The notes: generated from the letters alone by a model not told the origin. Shown: positions 17,296 through 27,414, counted from the first letter of the stretch. The stretch: DNA of 64,000 bases from Bacteroidales bacterium (GCA_022783865.1 JALFYY010000010.1:62001-126000), one strand, 5' to 3'. Numbers and translations: made by a program.

Positions 17296-18672
17296 TCAAC
17301 TGTTCGCTATTTTCCTGAATTGCGAACGGAAACGGGTATGGAAAAGCACGGCGGCAACCGACAGACCGATGATAAATCCGATCCACATGCCGTTGGCGCC
17401 CAATCCGCAAGGGAACATCAGGATATATCCTATCGGCAGTTCCAGCAGAATATAGGCGATAAAAGCGTATAGCGCAGGGCGGCGTACATCCTGAATACCT
17501 CTGAGCATGGCAATGCCCACGCATTGCAAACCGTCAGAGAGTTGGAAAAGTCCGGCAAATATCAAGAGTGACGAAGCTATTTCTATCACCGCAGGGTCGT
17601 TCGTAAATGCCAACGGAATGATTTTCCGGCAACTTATCATCAGGGTAGCGCCGATGGCGTTCATCAGTAAGCAGAGATGAATACTGGCATTGGCAGCCAT
17701 TCTGACAGCCTTGTAATCGCGTAACCCGTATTGGTGCGATACTCTCACGGTAGTGGCGGCACCTATTCCCACAGCCAGCATGAAAGTCAGGTTGGCAATT
17801 TGGTTACCGATCTGATGAGCAGCCATGGCTTCTTTGCTCAGCCAGCCGACAATGATATACGACCCTGCAAAAGCAATCGTTTCCAGCAATGTCTGCGTAC
17901 CGATTGGCAAGCCCAATGCCGCCAATTGCCGCATTACGCTTGTGTGGATGTTTTTCCAACGGAACGAACGCAGATAGCCCGACCACTCTTTGCGGCATGC
18001 AAATACCGCTAAAAACAGTATCGGCATCAATATCCTGGCAATCAGACTTGCCACGCCTGCTCCAAGTGCACCCCACTCGGGGAAACCCCATTTGCCGAAG
18101 ATAAGCAGATAGTTCAGCAATATATTCAGTAAGTTGGTCGAAAGCATGATGCACATAGCAGCCATTGTATTTCCGATTCCCTCAAAGAATTGTTTGAAGA
18201 ACTGGAAAAATATGAATGGGAACAGACTGATTGTAATCGTAACGAAATAAGGCACAGCCTTCTCAATCACTTCCGGCTCCTGTCCCATATAGCCTAATAA
18301 AGGCACGCAAGCCAAAAGCAAAGCGCATGCTGCTATCGTGATGATGAAGATGAATACCAGTCCGTTATGCAGCAGGTTCGCCACTTCGTCTTCTTTCTTC
18401 TGTACAAAGGCGGTTCCCACCAATGGTGTCACACTCATCACAAGACCCATTGTAAACACCATCACCATCAAGTAAAACGAGTTCGAAAACGACACTGCCG
18501 CCAATTCCGTCGTTCCGTAATGTCCCACCATCACGGTATCGAAGAAACCGACCAACGCACTGCCTAACTGAGTCATCATCACAGGAAATGCCAAACGCAG
18601 ATTGCGCTTGTAAAAAGGCATATATCCTTTGAAATACTGCACTGTTCTCCGACCGATACCTTTCTGATTCAT
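17296..18672 (-). CDS. MATE family multidrug/cation efflux transporter
   Basis: Inner-membrane exporter of 458 residues with about 12 hydrophobic helices (for example LAFPVMMTQLGSALVGFFDT and the symmetrical LGLPIGTQTLLETIAF). MATE proteins expel drugs or metabolites using Na+ or H+ gradients. I place the start at 18672 (MNQKGIG) because the in-frame codon at 18705 lies inside the promoter -7 box. The stop codon sits within a diverged copy of the AT-rich dispersed repeat. Confidence 0.9.
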   Translation of the reverse strand: MNQKGIGRRTVQYFKGYMPFYKRNLRLAFPVMMTQLGSALVGFFDTVMVGHYGTTELAAVSFSNSFYLMVMVFTMGLVMSVTPLVGTAFVQKKEDEVANLLHNGLVFIFIITIAACALLLACVPLLGYMGQEPEVIEKAVPYFVTITISLFPFIFFQFFKQFFEGIGNTMAAMCIMLSTNLLNILLNYLLIFGKWGFPEWGALGAGVASLIARILMPILFLAVFACRKEWSGYLRSFRWKNIHTSVMRQLAALGLPIGTQTLLETIAFAGSYIIVGWLSKEAMAAHQIGNQIANLTFMLAVGIGAATTVRVSHQYGLRDYKAVRMAANASIHLCLLMNAIGATLMISCRKIIPLAFTNDPAVIEIASSLLIFAGLFQLSDGLQCVGIAMLRGIQDVRRPALYAFIAYILLELPIGYILMFPCGLGANGMWIGFIIGLSVAAVLFHTRFRSQFRKIANS

Positions 18673-18702
18673 ACCTTCTGAAACCTGTTTGTTTGAAGCC
18701 TG

Positions 18703-18748
18703 CAAAGGTAGTACTATTTGTATGAATAAGCAAATTTTAGTATCTTTG
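18703..18748. promoter_or_regulatory. Divergent promoters of MATE (-) and nucleotidase operon (+)
   Basis: Minus-strand TACCTTTG at 18703-18710 and plus-strand TATCTTTG at 18741-18748 stand back to back. They define the MATE start and the beginning of the rightward operon. Confidence 0.7.
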
Positions 18749-18838
18749 CAGAGTTAATTGTAGATTCGGTGTGCTCCGGCAATGGATGTACCATGTGCAA
18801 ATTATTATTATATAATATATTACAATAAACCAATCAAT

Positions 18839-19591
18839 ATGAAAACCGTTTATGTCTTTTTGGCTGCCGCTTGTCTTTCTGTGGCTTGTACCCGTCAACC
18901 CCGGCAAATTACTGCAATGCAATCCCGGGCCATTGCTGTTGATTCTACAGCCGATGCCATACAAGACACTGCCTATCTCCGTTCTTTGCAACTCGTTCAG
19001 GAAGAATTGAGCGGACAACTCAATATACCTATCGGTTACGCACCTGTTCCCATGAAAGCCTTTCTCCCTGAGAGTCCTTTGCTTAATTGGGCAACCGATG
19101 CGCTCTACGATATGGCGGTGCAGGTTGCCGGTACTCCGGTCGATTTTGCCATAGTCAATATCGGCGGTATCCGTTGCGATTGGCAGGCGGGCGACATCAC
19201 TTGGCGTCACGTATTCGAACTCATGCCTTTCGATAACCGTCTGGTGATATTGACTATGAAAGGCGAAGAGGTTCTCCAACTCTGCGATGTCATTGCCCGG
19301 CAAGGCGGACAAGGTATATCCCGCACTTTGCGGATGGTTATCGATGGCGACGAGGCAAAGCAAGTACGCCTCAACGGCAAACCTGTTGAGGAAGAAGCTG
19401 TATATTACGTTGCAACAAGCGACTATCTCTCTAACGGCATGGATAATCTTACACCATTGGCACATCATTTGGAGAAGAGAGATACCGACCTCAAAATAAG
19501 AGATCTTTATATTGAATATGTCCATCAGACTACCGGATCCGGCAAACCCGTTACCGCTTCCACTGACGGACGCATACAAATACGCAAATAA
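18839..19591 (+). CDS. Lipoprotein with 5'-nucleotidase C-terminal domain only
   Basis: A 250-residue lipoprotein: signal MKTVYVFLAAACLSVAC with the lipobox Cys at 17. The rest matches the substrate-specificity domain of 5'-nucleotidases (NWATDALYDMA, VNIGGIRCDWQAGDITWRHVFEL, PFDNRLV, YVATSDYLSNGMD). The metallophosphatase domain that cleaves phosphate is absent here and is not encoded next door. It may pair with a separate phosphatase subunit elsewhere. First of three linked genes. Confidence 0.82.
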   Translation: MKTVYVFLAAACLSVACTRQPRQITAMQSRAIAVDSTADAIQDTAYLRSLQLVQEELSGQLNIPIGYAPVPMKAFLPESPLLNWATDALYDMAVQVAGTPVDFAIVNIGGIRCDWQAGDITWRHVFELMPFDNRLVILTMKGEEVLQLCDVIARQGGQGISRTLRMVIDGDEAKQVRLNGKPVEEEAVYYVATSDYLSNGMDNLTPLAHHLEKRDTDLKIRDLYIEYVHQTTGSGKPVTASTDGRIQIRK

Positions 19592-19625
19592 TCAACTGGC
19601 AAACCGCTTATAATACATTACAACT

Positions 19626-21236
19626 ATGATGAAGAAAACGATTTTATTATTGGGAATGATTTGTGCCGTAGCCTCTTCTTGGGCTTGCACCAATTTCATG
19701 GCAGGCAAAGATGCCACTGTCGATGGCAGCACCTTGCTTTCCTATGCAGCTGACTCTTATTCGCTCTACGGTGCTCTCTACTATCAACCTGCCGCTGACC
19801 ACCCGAAAGGTGCCATGCGACAGGTATATGATTGGGATACAGGTAAATATCTCGGTGAGATACCACAACCGGCACACACCTATTCCGTAATAGGTAATAT
19901 GAACGAGCACCAGCTTACTATTGGCGAAACTACTTTCGGAGGACGTCCCGAATTGGCTGATTCCTTGGGAATAATCGACTATGGGAGTCTTATTTATATA
20001 GCATTGCAACGCTCACGCACTGCTCGTGAAGCCATTCAGTGTATGACATCCTTGGTGGCAGAATACGGCTACTACTCCGAAGGCGAAAGTTTCTCTATTG
20101 CCGACCCTAACGAGGTTTGGATTATGGAAATGATAGGCAAAGGCGTAGGCAACAAAGGAGCCGTCTGGGTGGCTACCCGTATTCCGGATGATTGTGTCTC
20201 TGCCCATGCCAATCAGGCGCGTATCACTACTATCAATTTCAAGGACAAGGATAACTGGATGTATTCGCCCGATGTCATATCTTTTGCCCGTGAAAAAGGA
20301 TACTTTTCCGGTAAAGACAAAGACTTCAGTTTTTCTGATACCTATAATCCGTTGGATTTCTCAGGTCTCTATATCTGTGAAGCACGTGTATGGAGCTTTT
20401 TCCGTCAAGTCAATTCTCAGATGGATCAGTACTACGATTACGTAACAGGAAAATCGGATAAGCGTATGCCGCTTTATGTTCGCCCCGATCGTAAACTCTC
20501 CGTGCAGGACTTTAAGAATTATATGCGCGACCAATACGAAGGCACTCCGCTTGATATCACGCAAGGCACTGATGCCGGACCATGGCATTCCAAATTGCGT
20601 TACGGTAGTTTGGGTTTCAAACTCGACAGCTTGCAATACTGGTTCGAACGGCCTACTGCTACCCAACAGACGGCTTGGAGTTTCGTTGCTCAAATGCGTG
20701 GCTATGTACCCGACCATGTTGGCGGTATCTTCTGGTTCGGTGTCGATGACGCTGCCACTAACCTCTATGTACCTGTCTATTGCCGTGCCAATGCCGTACC
20801 TTGGTGCTATAGTCCTGACAATGGCGATTTATACACCTATTCCGCCACTTCTGCTTTCTGGATCTACAACCAGGTGGCTAACTTTGCTTATGCCAAATAT
20901 TCCGTTATGCTGCCCGAAATCCGTAAAGTGCAGGCAGGATGGGAAGAGTATTTCAATACTTTGATTCCGCAAATCGATATGGCTGCCGCTGAGATGTCGC
21001 CAGCCGATGCACAGACTTTCCTGACGCAGTTCTCCTATTCGCAAGCCCAAACTTCCACCGAAGCATGGCGCCGCTTGAGCGAATACCTGTTGGTGAAATA
21101 CCTTGACGGACAGCAAAAGAAAGAGAAAGACGGACAATTCTTGCGCAATCCTTACGGGCAACCTTCTTCGCCTTTGCGCCCTGCTTATCCTGAAGAATAC
21201 TTGCGTACCATTGCTCCCGAAGTGGCACACGAATAA
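19626..21236 (+). CDS. Secreted C69-family dipeptidase (Ntn hydrolase)
   Basis: A 536-residue exported protein. The signal peptide ends ASSWA, which would expose Cys at the mature N-terminus (CTNFMAGKDATVDGS), the nucleophile of peptidase family C69. NEHQLTIGETTFGG and IALQRSRTAREAI are conserved family stretches. Expected role: hydrolysis of dipeptides in the periplasm, fitting with the cytosolic dipeptidase gene 24 bp downstream. Confidence 0.88.
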   Translation: MMKKTILLLGMICAVASSWACTNFMAGKDATVDGSTLLSYAADSYSLYGALYYQPAADHPKGAMRQVYDWDTGKYLGEIPQPAHTYSVIGNMNEHQLTIGETTFGGRPELADSLGIIDYGSLIYIALQRSRTAREAIQCMTSLVAEYGYYSEGESFSIADPNEVWIMEMIGKGVGNKGAVWVATRIPDDCVSAHANQARITTINFKDKDNWMYSPDVISFAREKGYFSGKDKDFSFSDTYNPLDFSGLYICEARVWSFFRQVNSQMDQYYDYVTGKSDKRMPLYVRPDRKLSVQDFKNYMRDQYEGTPLDITQGTDAGPWHSKLRYGSLGFKLDSLQYWFERPTATQQTAWSFVAQMRGYVPDHVGGIFWFGVDDAATNLYVPVYCRANAVPWCYSPDNGDLYTYSATSAFWIYNQVANFAYAKYSVMLPEIRKVQAGWEEYFNTLIPQIDMAAAEMSPADAQTFLTQFSYSQAQTSTEAWRRLSEYLLVKYLDGQQKKEKDGQFLRNPYGQPSSPLRPAYPEEYLRTIAPEVAHE

Positions 21237-21259
21237 AACAACAAAACAAACTTACAACT

Positions 21260-22789
21260 ATGAACAACTTGCAACCACAGGAAGTATTCTCTATCTTCCA
21301 ACAGATTACACAGGTCCCTCGTCCTTCCAAACACGAGGAAAAGATTTGCCAATGGCTTATCGGCTTTGCCCGGCAGCATAATATTGAATATGAGTTCCTG
21401 CCGCTTGCAGAAAACGCTGCCACCGGCAATATTATCCTTCGCAAACCGGCTACCCGAGGCTATGAAAGCCATCCGGGTGTTATTCTCCAAGCCCATATGG
21501 ACATGGTGTGTGAGAAGAACAGCGATATCCGGCACGATTTCTTTGCCGATCCTATTCAGACCTATGTCGATGGCGATTGGGTAAAAGCACGTGGTACCAC
21601 CTTAGGTGCTGACAATGGTATCGGTATGGCTATGATGTTGGCGGCACTCACTTCCACTACGATGGAGCATCCCGCCTTGGAATGCTTGTTTACTGTTGAC
21701 GAAGAAACAGGTCTCACCGGTGCTAACAATCTGCCTGACGGACACTTGCAAGGCAAACGCCTTATCAATCTCGATTCTGAAGATGACGGACAAATCTTTA
21801 TCGGTTGTGCCGGTGGTATCGATACGCTTGCCAAACTTTACTATGAGCCGATTACATTGTCGCAAGCCAACTTTTTTGCTCCTTCCGGTGTCGGACAAGA
21901 AGATATCCATTGGTTTGCTGCCGAAGTGAAAGTAAGTGGCTTGTTGGGTGGTCACTCCGGAGATGACATCAATAAAGGGCGTGCCAATGCCAACAAGGTA
22001 TTAGTGCGTTTCCTCTTCGAAGTGGAACAACAACTGCAGCGTCGTCAGATGGGTACCATGCTCCTCAGTCGCATTGATGGGGGTAATCTCCGGAATGCTA
22101 TTGCCCGTGAGGCTTCCGCACTCATCTGTGTACCCTTTGCTTACAAAGAGCAATTACGCATAGATTTCAATACTTTCGTTGCTGAAATCGAAGCGGAGAT
22201 ATTGGATGTGGAAAAAGGAGTGCAACTCTCTTTGGAAAGTACCGAACTGCCTAAAACGGTAATTCCCAAAGGTGTTTCCGATAAACTCTTGCTGTCGCTT
22301 TATGCTTGTCCGCACGGTGTGTTTGCTATGTCGAAAGACATGCCGGGGCTTGTCGAAACATCAACCAACTTGGCAAGTGTCAAAACCAAGAAAGATGGCA
22401 ACGGACATTTTATAGAAATCAATACTTCCCAACGCTCTTCCGTAGAGTCGCAAAAGCACAATCTGAAGAATATGGTAGAATGTGCCTTGGCGCTTTCTGG
22501 TGCAGAAGTGTCGCACGGTGACGGATATCCTGGTTGGAAACCCGATGTCAATTCCGGATTGTTGGCAGTCACCCGCCAAGCCTATATCGGTCTGACGGGT
22601 AAAGAACCCGAAGTGCGTGCTATTCATGCAGGTTTGGAATGTGGACTCTTCTTGGAGAAATATCCTTATTTGGATATGGTTAGTATTGGTCCGCAAATGA
22701 CGGGCGTCCATTCCCCGATGGAACAGCTTTCCATATCTTCCACCGCCAAAACCTGGCAATGGTTGCAGTGCACCTTGCAAGCGTTGTAG
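21260..22789 (+). CDS. pepD: Aminoacyl-histidine dipeptidase / cytosol non-specific dipeptidase
   Basis: M20-family zinc metallopeptidase, 509 residues (family about 480-490). Motifs: LQAHMDMVCEKN (first metal ligand His), TLGADNGIGMAM, FTVDEETGLTGA (Glu base and metal ligand), GGHSGDDINKGRANA and IHAGLECGLF. It cleaves Xaa-His and other dipeptides in the cytoplasm and completes a peptide-use unit with the C69 enzyme. The neighbour on the right has different codon use. Confidence 0.95.
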   Translation: MNNLQPQEVFSIFQQITQVPRPSKHEEKICQWLIGFARQHNIEYEFLPLAENAATGNIILRKPATRGYESHPGVILQAHMDMVCEKNSDIRHDFFADPIQTYVDGDWVKARGTTLGADNGIGMAMMLAALTSTTMEHPALECLFTVDEETGLTGANNLPDGHLQGKRLINLDSEDDGQIFIGCAGGIDTLAKLYYEPITLSQANFFAPSGVGQEDIHWFAAEVKVSGLLGGHSGDDINKGRANANKVLVRFLFEVEQQLQRRQMGTMLLSRIDGGNLRNAIAREASALICVPFAYKEQLRIDFNTFVAEIEAEILDVEKGVQLSLESTELPKTVIPKGVSDKLLLSLYACPHGVFAMSKDMPGLVETSTNLASVKTKKDGNGHFIEINTSQRSSVESQKHNLKNMVECALALSGAEVSHGDGYPGWKPDVNSGLLAVTRQAYIGLTGKEPEVRAIHAGLECGLFLEKYPYLDMVSIGPQMTGVHSPMEQLSISSTAKTWQWLQCTLQAL

Positions 22790-22798
22790 TAAACTCGG

Positions 22799-22848
22799 TT
22801 CTATACAGAACTTGGTGGCGATAGAATTACACTGTAAAAACAGAATGT
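22799..22848 (+). promoter_or_regulatory. Palindromic sites upstream of the serine hydrolase gene
   Basis: GTTCT-atac-AGAAC at 22799-22812 and CTGT-aaaa-ACAG near 22831-22843 are short dyads in an otherwise plain 81-bp gap. They could be operator sites. I see no good TAnnTTTG box here. Confidence 0.3.
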
Positions 22849-22870
22849 ACAACAACATAAACGCAATACT

Positions 22871-24250
22871 ATGAAACAGTCAGCTATTATCTTTGCATCT
22901 ATGACAGCAGCTGTCATGATGCTTGCATGTTGCAATTCCTCAGATGCAGGTAAAGACAACGGAAAAGAAATAGTACGTGAAGCTGGTGCTCCGGTCCTTT
23001 CAGCGGCAGAATCCGATCCCCGTATTATGGGGTGGATGCAAGGATTCCCTCCTGCACAAGACAAGACGCTAAACTCTGCAGATGGATCATATTTCACGTT
23101 TCCCGCATTGAGATACAGCGTGAACCATATGCGCGAATTCTTTCCTACGCGTGACGTACCGGCATCCGACGATTTCCGCTACAATGTTGAGACTGATATT
23201 GATGCCAATATCGAAAATGTAATGTTCCTGCCTTGGGGGGCCGATCAAGAAATCACACTGCGTCAGTCGCTCGATACAAACTATGTTGACGGAATGATTG
23301 TTATGCACAAGGGGAAAATTGTCTATGAGACATATTCCGGCGGACTTACCCCGGACGGCTTGCATGCAGCAATGTCGGTAAGCAAGTCCTTCACGGGTAC
23401 GCTGGGTGCGATTTTGGTCTCTGAAGGGATTATAGACCCTGAACAGAAAGTCATTCATTATATTCCCGAACTTTCCGAAAGCGGGTTTAAAGACGCAACC
23501 GTACGTCAGGTAATGGATATGACGACTGCCCTGCAATATAGCGAGGACTATAGCAATCCTGATGCCGAAATCTGGGCTTATTCTGCATCCGGAAACGTCT
23601 TCAGAGGAACCGACTACAAAGGACCGGCAAATTACTATGAATACCTTAAGACGGTAAAGAAAATTGCAGGTGCGGAACACGGCGAGTCATTCGGATACAG
23701 AACTATCAATACAGAACTTCTCGGGTGGATTATTTCCAAAGTAACCGGAAAGAATATTGCGGAACTTGTATCTGAAAGAATATGGAAACCACTTGGCGCG
23801 CACCACAATGGATACTACCAGCTTGGAACGTCAGGAATAACCTTTGCCGGAGGAGGATTCAACCTGAATTTGAGAGATATGGCGATGTTCGGAGAGATGA
23901 TGCGCTGCAACGGCAAACTCGGAGGAAAGCAGGTGATCCCGGAGAAAGCTGTTGAAGATATTCGTACAGGAGGCAGTAATCCTGAAAGTCAGGCAAGATT
24001 CGCACGTGGTGGATACGACAAACTGAAAGGATGGAGTTATCGTGACATGTGGTGGATAACAAACAACTCCCATGGAGCGTTTATGGCACGTGGTGTTTAC
24101 GGTCAGGCGATTTATATCGATCCCGTAGCGGAAATGGTGATTGCCCGTTTTGCATCCAACTATCTCGCATCCAATACGCACAACGATCCGTTCTCAATAC
24201 CGGCATATGAAGCACTGGCGGAATATCTTATGTCAAAAAACGAAGAGTAG
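22871..24250 (+). CDS. Serine hydrolase lipoprotein (class C beta-lactamase fold)
   Basis: A 459-residue lipoprotein (lipobox in MMLACC). The serine-hydrolase motifs are SVSKSF (SxxK nucleophile, about residue 173) and ALQYSEDYSNPD (YxE/N region), with a late HGAFMARGVYGQ that may replace KTG. It is more likely an esterase or peptidase than a resistance enzyme. Codon use stands out: many GGA, AGA and other codons rare in neighbours, which favour GGT and CGT. This suggests recent acquisition. Its 3' end overlaps the convergent exosortase gene by 23 bp. Confidence 0.82.
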   Translation: MKQSAIIFASMTAAVMMLACCNSSDAGKDNGKEIVREAGAPVLSAAESDPRIMGWMQGFPPAQDKTLNSADGSYFTFPALRYSVNHMREFFPTRDVPASDDFRYNVETDIDANIENVMFLPWGADQEITLRQSLDTNYVDGMIVMHKGKIVYETYSGGLTPDGLHAAMSVSKSFTGTLGAILVSEGIIDPEQKVIHYIPELSESGFKDATVRQVMDMTTALQYSEDYSNPDAEIWAYSASGNVFRGTDYKGPANYYEYLKTVKKIAGAEHGESFGYRTINTELLGWIISKVTGKNIAELVSERIWKPLGAHHNGYYQLGTSGITFAGGGFNLNLRDMAMFGEMMRCNGKLGGKQVIPEKAVEDIRTGGSNPESQARFARGGYDKLKGWSYRDMWWITNNSHGAFMARGVYGQAIYIDPVAEMVIARFASNYLASNTHNDPFSIPAYEALAEYLMSKNEE

Positions 24251-24833
24251 GAGCAGAGTTTTTGTTTGGCAAATACCTCAGTTTCTCGTTCCACCATACC
24301 CACAGCATGAATAGCATAAAGTAGAACATATATTTGAATAAGTAAGCATGAAGGAATTCAAACCAATCGGGGTGAAACTCCATAGCCAAAGTAATTAAAT
24401 AGATACGCAGTATATTAAAGAGATAGATGAATATCAATCCCAAAGGAACAAACCATAGTTTGTGTTTCCAACTGCCACGTGCAACTGCCATAATGCATAT
24501 CCATATGAAACTCTGTTTCAATGCCGTACAACCCCATACAATGCGGATAGCGTTGCCGTTGTTATATCTTAGTACATCAGGCAGATAGAGCCAAATGCTG
24601 TCGCGTGTAAGTGAAACCAGTTCATACACTACTTGCGCAATATGCGAAGCCAGCCACAAGAATGGGGCAGAGATATCCAATTCGAACCAAAGGATAGGTC
24701 CGGTGCTATTTTCCTCGCCCGTTATAGTATATTTCCAAAAGAAATTGGCGCCGAACAACGCTATTGCAAACAGTAGGATATCTTTGTATGGAGCTATCCT
24801 TTCTTTTATTTGCGCAAAGTTCATATGACTCAT
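24228..24833 (-). CDS. Exosortase/archaeosortase family membrane protein
   Basis: A 201-residue multi-pass protein. The candidate triad of exosortases is in place: Cys102 in WGCTALKQ, Arg143 in FNILRIYL and His162 in FLHAYLFKY, each beside a hydrophobic helix. Exosortases are membrane transpeptidases that process C-terminal sorting tails. It begins 2 bp after the tsaD stop, so the two are probably co-transcribed. No protein in this window shows an obvious PEP-CTERM-like tail, so its substrate is unknown. The last residues are encoded antisense to the serine hydrolase gene. Confidence 0.75.
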   Translation of the reverse strand: MSHMNFAQIKERIAPYKDILLFAIALFGANFFWKYTITGEENSTGPILWFELDISAPFLWLASHIAQVVYELVSLTRDSIWLYLPDVLRYNNGNAIRIVWGCTALKQSFIWICIMAVARGSWKHKLWFVPLGLIFIYLFNILRIYLITLAMEFHPDWFEFLHAYLFKYMFYFMLFMLWVWWNEKLRYLPNKNSAPTLRFLT

Positions 24834-24835
24834 TG

Positions 24836-25861
24836 TTACATGTTTACTCGGGCAAAAGGCACCTCTTCGATACTGCAGAACTCACCGTGCTGATACTTGA
24901 AATAAGCCGCTTGCGCAATCATAGCGGCATTGTCTGTAGTGTAGCTGAATGGCGGAATAAATACATCCCAACCATATCTCTTGCCATATTCGATAAATGC
25001 ATTTCTCAGTCCGCTGTTGGCACTTACGCCTCCTGCAACTGCTACCTGACGGATACCGGTATCTTTGGCTGCCAATCGGAGTTTTTTCATCAGGATATCC
25101 ACTATTGTCGTTTGCAGACTGGCACACAAATCCGCTTTGTTTTTCTCGATGAAATCGGGGTCTTGCTGGAGATTATCCCTCAAAAAGTAAAGGAAGGAAG
25201 TTTTCAGTCCCGAGAAACTGTAATCGTATCCTGCAATCTGTGGTTTGGCAAAACTGAAGGCATTCGGATGGCCTTCTTTGGCTAACTTGTCCAACCAAGG
25301 ACCGCCCGGATAAGGACCACCCATCACTTTGACGCACTTGTCGAATGCCTCACCGGCGGCATCGTCAATCGTCTGTCCGATAATCTGCATGTCGTTGTAA
25401 TCCTTCACAATGATAATCTGTGAATTACCACCGCTTACCAATAAGCACAAGAAAGGAAATTGCGGGTGTCTTTCTTCTGGTTTTCCTTCACTCACAAAAT
25501 GCGCTAACACATGCCCTTGCAGATGGTTTACATCAATCAGCGGTATACTCAGACTCAGTGCCAAGCCTTTTGCAAAACTCGTTCCGACTAATAAACTGCC
25601 CAATAAACCGGGACCACGTGTGAAACCTATTGCCGACAACTCGTCTTTCCTCACTCCGGCACGCTTTAATGCAGTATCTACTACAGGGATAATGTTTTGC
25701 TGGTGTGCACGGCTTGCTAATTCGGGTACAACGCCTCCGTATTCTTCGTGCACTTTCTGACTGGCAGTCACGTTCGACAGAAGAATACCGTTTTTGATGA
25801 CAGCGGCACTCGTGTCATCGCACGATGATTCTATTCCCAAAATTACAATATCTCGTTCCAT
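24836..25861 (-). CDS. tsaD: tRNA N6-adenosine threonylcarbamoyltransferase
   Basis: ASKHA-fold enzyme of 341 residues, standard length. ILGIESSCDDTSAAVI opens the protein; the metal-binding His pair is in VNHLQGHVLAH; GGPYPGGPWLDKLA and VAGGVSANSGLR follow. With TsaB/E and TsaC it makes t6A37 in ANN-decoding tRNAs. The minus-strand -7 box TAACTTTG lies at 25888-25895. Confidence 0.97.
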   Translation of the reverse strand: MERDIVILGIESSCDDTSAAVIKNGILLSNVTASQKVHEEYGGVVPELASRAHQQNIIPVVDTALKRAGVRKDELSAIGFTRGPGLLGSLLVGTSFAKGLALSLSIPLIDVNHLQGHVLAHFVSEGKPEERHPQFPFLCLLVSGGNSQIIIVKDYNDMQIIGQTIDDAAGEAFDKCVKVMGGPYPGGPWLDKLAKEGHPNAFSFAKPQIAGYDYSFSGLKTSFLYFLRDNLQQDPDFIEKNKADLCASLQTTIVDILMKKLRLAAKDTGIRQVAVAGGVSANSGLRNAFIEYGKRYGWDVFIPPFSYTTDNAAMIAQAAYFKYQHGEFCSIEEVPFARVNM

Positions 25862-25887
25862 ATTGAATATTATACTCTATTTGCTCG

Positions 25888-25935
25888 CAAAGTTACGATA
25901 AAATTATGAATAATGAAGAATTTGTTGTAACTTTG
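25888..25935. promoter_or_regulatory. Divergent promoters of tsaD (-) and hisS (+)
   Basis: TAACTTTG on the minus strand at 25888-25895 and TAACTTTG on the plus strand at 25928-25935. The hisS leader would be about 110 nt; I see no clear T-box or attenuator in it. Confidence 0.65.
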
Positions 25936-26049
25936 CATTCAATATTTGCTGATTGGCGGTTCTGGCTTCCGTATTTTGGTCGCGAAGTGGTGTCCCCGAT
26001 ACAATTGCAAAAACAATATTTGTTTGATATATAGATAATAAAACAGAAT

Positions 26050-27402
26050 ATGAAACCAAGTATCCCAAAGGGAACACGCGATTTCGCACCCGAAGAGATG
26101 GTGCGCCGGAATTATATCTTCGATACCGTCAAATCGGTATTTCGCCTTTATGGATTTAATCAAATCGAAACTCCTGCCATGGAGAATCTCTCCACTTTGA
26201 TGGGCAAATATGGCGAGGAAGGTGATAAACTCTTATTTAAAATCCTCAATTCCGGTAATTGGCTGTCAGGCTTGGAAGGAGAAGATTTGCAAGAAGCATC
26301 TGTTCCTCGCTTGACAAATAAGGTATCCGAAAAAGGTTTGCGCTACGACCTTACTGTTCCTTTCGCTCGCTTTGTTGTGCAGAACCGCGACAAAATTCAG
26401 TTCCCTTTCAAACGCTACCAGATACAACCTGTATGGCGTGCCGATCGTCCGCAAAAAGGGCGTTATCGTGAATTCTATCAATGTGATGTCGATGTGGTGG
26501 GAACCGATAGTTTGTTTTCCGAACTCGAATTGATTCAGATTGTAGAGGAAGTATATCGTCGTCTGGGTATTAACGTGTGTCTTCATATCAATAACCGCAA
26601 GATTCTTGCCGGTATTGCGCAGATTGTAGGGCAGGCGGACAAAATGATTGATATCACTGTGGCAATTGATAAACTCGACAAGATAGGGCTTGACAAAGTC
26701 AATCAGGAATTGTTGGACAAAGGTTTGCCGCAGGAGGCAGTCAGCCGTCTTCAACCCATTCTTATGTTGAGTGGTAGTAATACCGAGAAGTTGCAGTCTC
26801 TTCGCACTATTCTTGCAGAATCGGAAATCGGACTACGGGGAATCGACGAACTCGAAACCATCTTTGCTTATTGCCGTGATGCCGAAGTCAATCTCAATAT
26901 CGAATTGGACCTCACCTTGGCGCGTGGCTTGAACTACTACACTGGCGCCATCTTCGAAGTGAAAGCCTTGGATGTCGAAATGGGTAGTATCACAGGAGGA
27001 GGACGATACGATAATCTTACCGGTATCTTCGGTATGCCCAATGTTTCGGGTGTCGGTATTTCGTTTGGTGCTGACCGTATCTATGATGTACTCAATCAGT
27101 TGGATCTTTATCCAAAGACGACAACCGATAGCACCCAACTCCTTTTTGCTGTCTTTGGTGAGGCAGAACAACGCTATGCCATTCGTTGGGCAAACGCTTT
27201 GCGCAAGGCTGGCAAGAATGTCGAAGTCTATCCTGATATTGTCAAGATGAAGAAGCAAATGGCTTATGCCGACCAAAAACACATCCCCTATGTTGCCATT
27301 GTGGGCTCCGATGAAATGCAGTCGGATACCGTTATGCTCAAAAACTTGCTTACCGGTGAACAACAGGCACTAACGCTTGAACAACTGACAAAACTAATCT
27401 AA
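26050..27402 (+). CDS. hisS: Histidyl-tRNA synthetase
   Basis: Class II aminoacyl-tRNA synthetase, 450 residues. Starts [15 protein letters not shown]; motif 2 region is [38 protein letters not shown] is the histidine-binding signature; GGGRYDNL and the C-terminal anticodon-binding domain follow. Cytoplasmic and essential. Endonuclease I follows after 12 bp. Confidence 0.97.
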   Translation: MKPSIPKGTRDFAPEEMVRRNYIFDTVKSVFRLYGFNQIETPAMENLSTLMGKYGEEGDKLLFKILNSGNWLSGLEGEDLQEASVPRLTNKVSEKGLRYDLTVPFARFVVQNRDKIQFPFKRYQIQPVWRADRPQKGRYREFYQCDVDVVGTDSLFSELELIQIVEEVYRRLGINVCLHINNRKILAGIAQIVGQADKMIDITVAIDKLDKIGLDKVNQELLDKGLPQEAVSRLQPILMLSGSNTEKLQSLRTILAESEIGLRGIDELETIFAYCRDAEVNLNIELDLTLARGLNYYTGAIFEVKALDVEMGSITGGGRYDNLTGIFGMPNVSGVGISFGADRIYDVLNQLDLYPKTTTDSTQLLFAVFGEAEQRYAIRWANALRKAGKNVEVYPDIVKMKKQMAYADQKHIPYVAIVGSDEMQSDTVMLKNLLTGEQQALTLEQLTKLI

Positions 27403-27414
27403 TACTTATATCAA

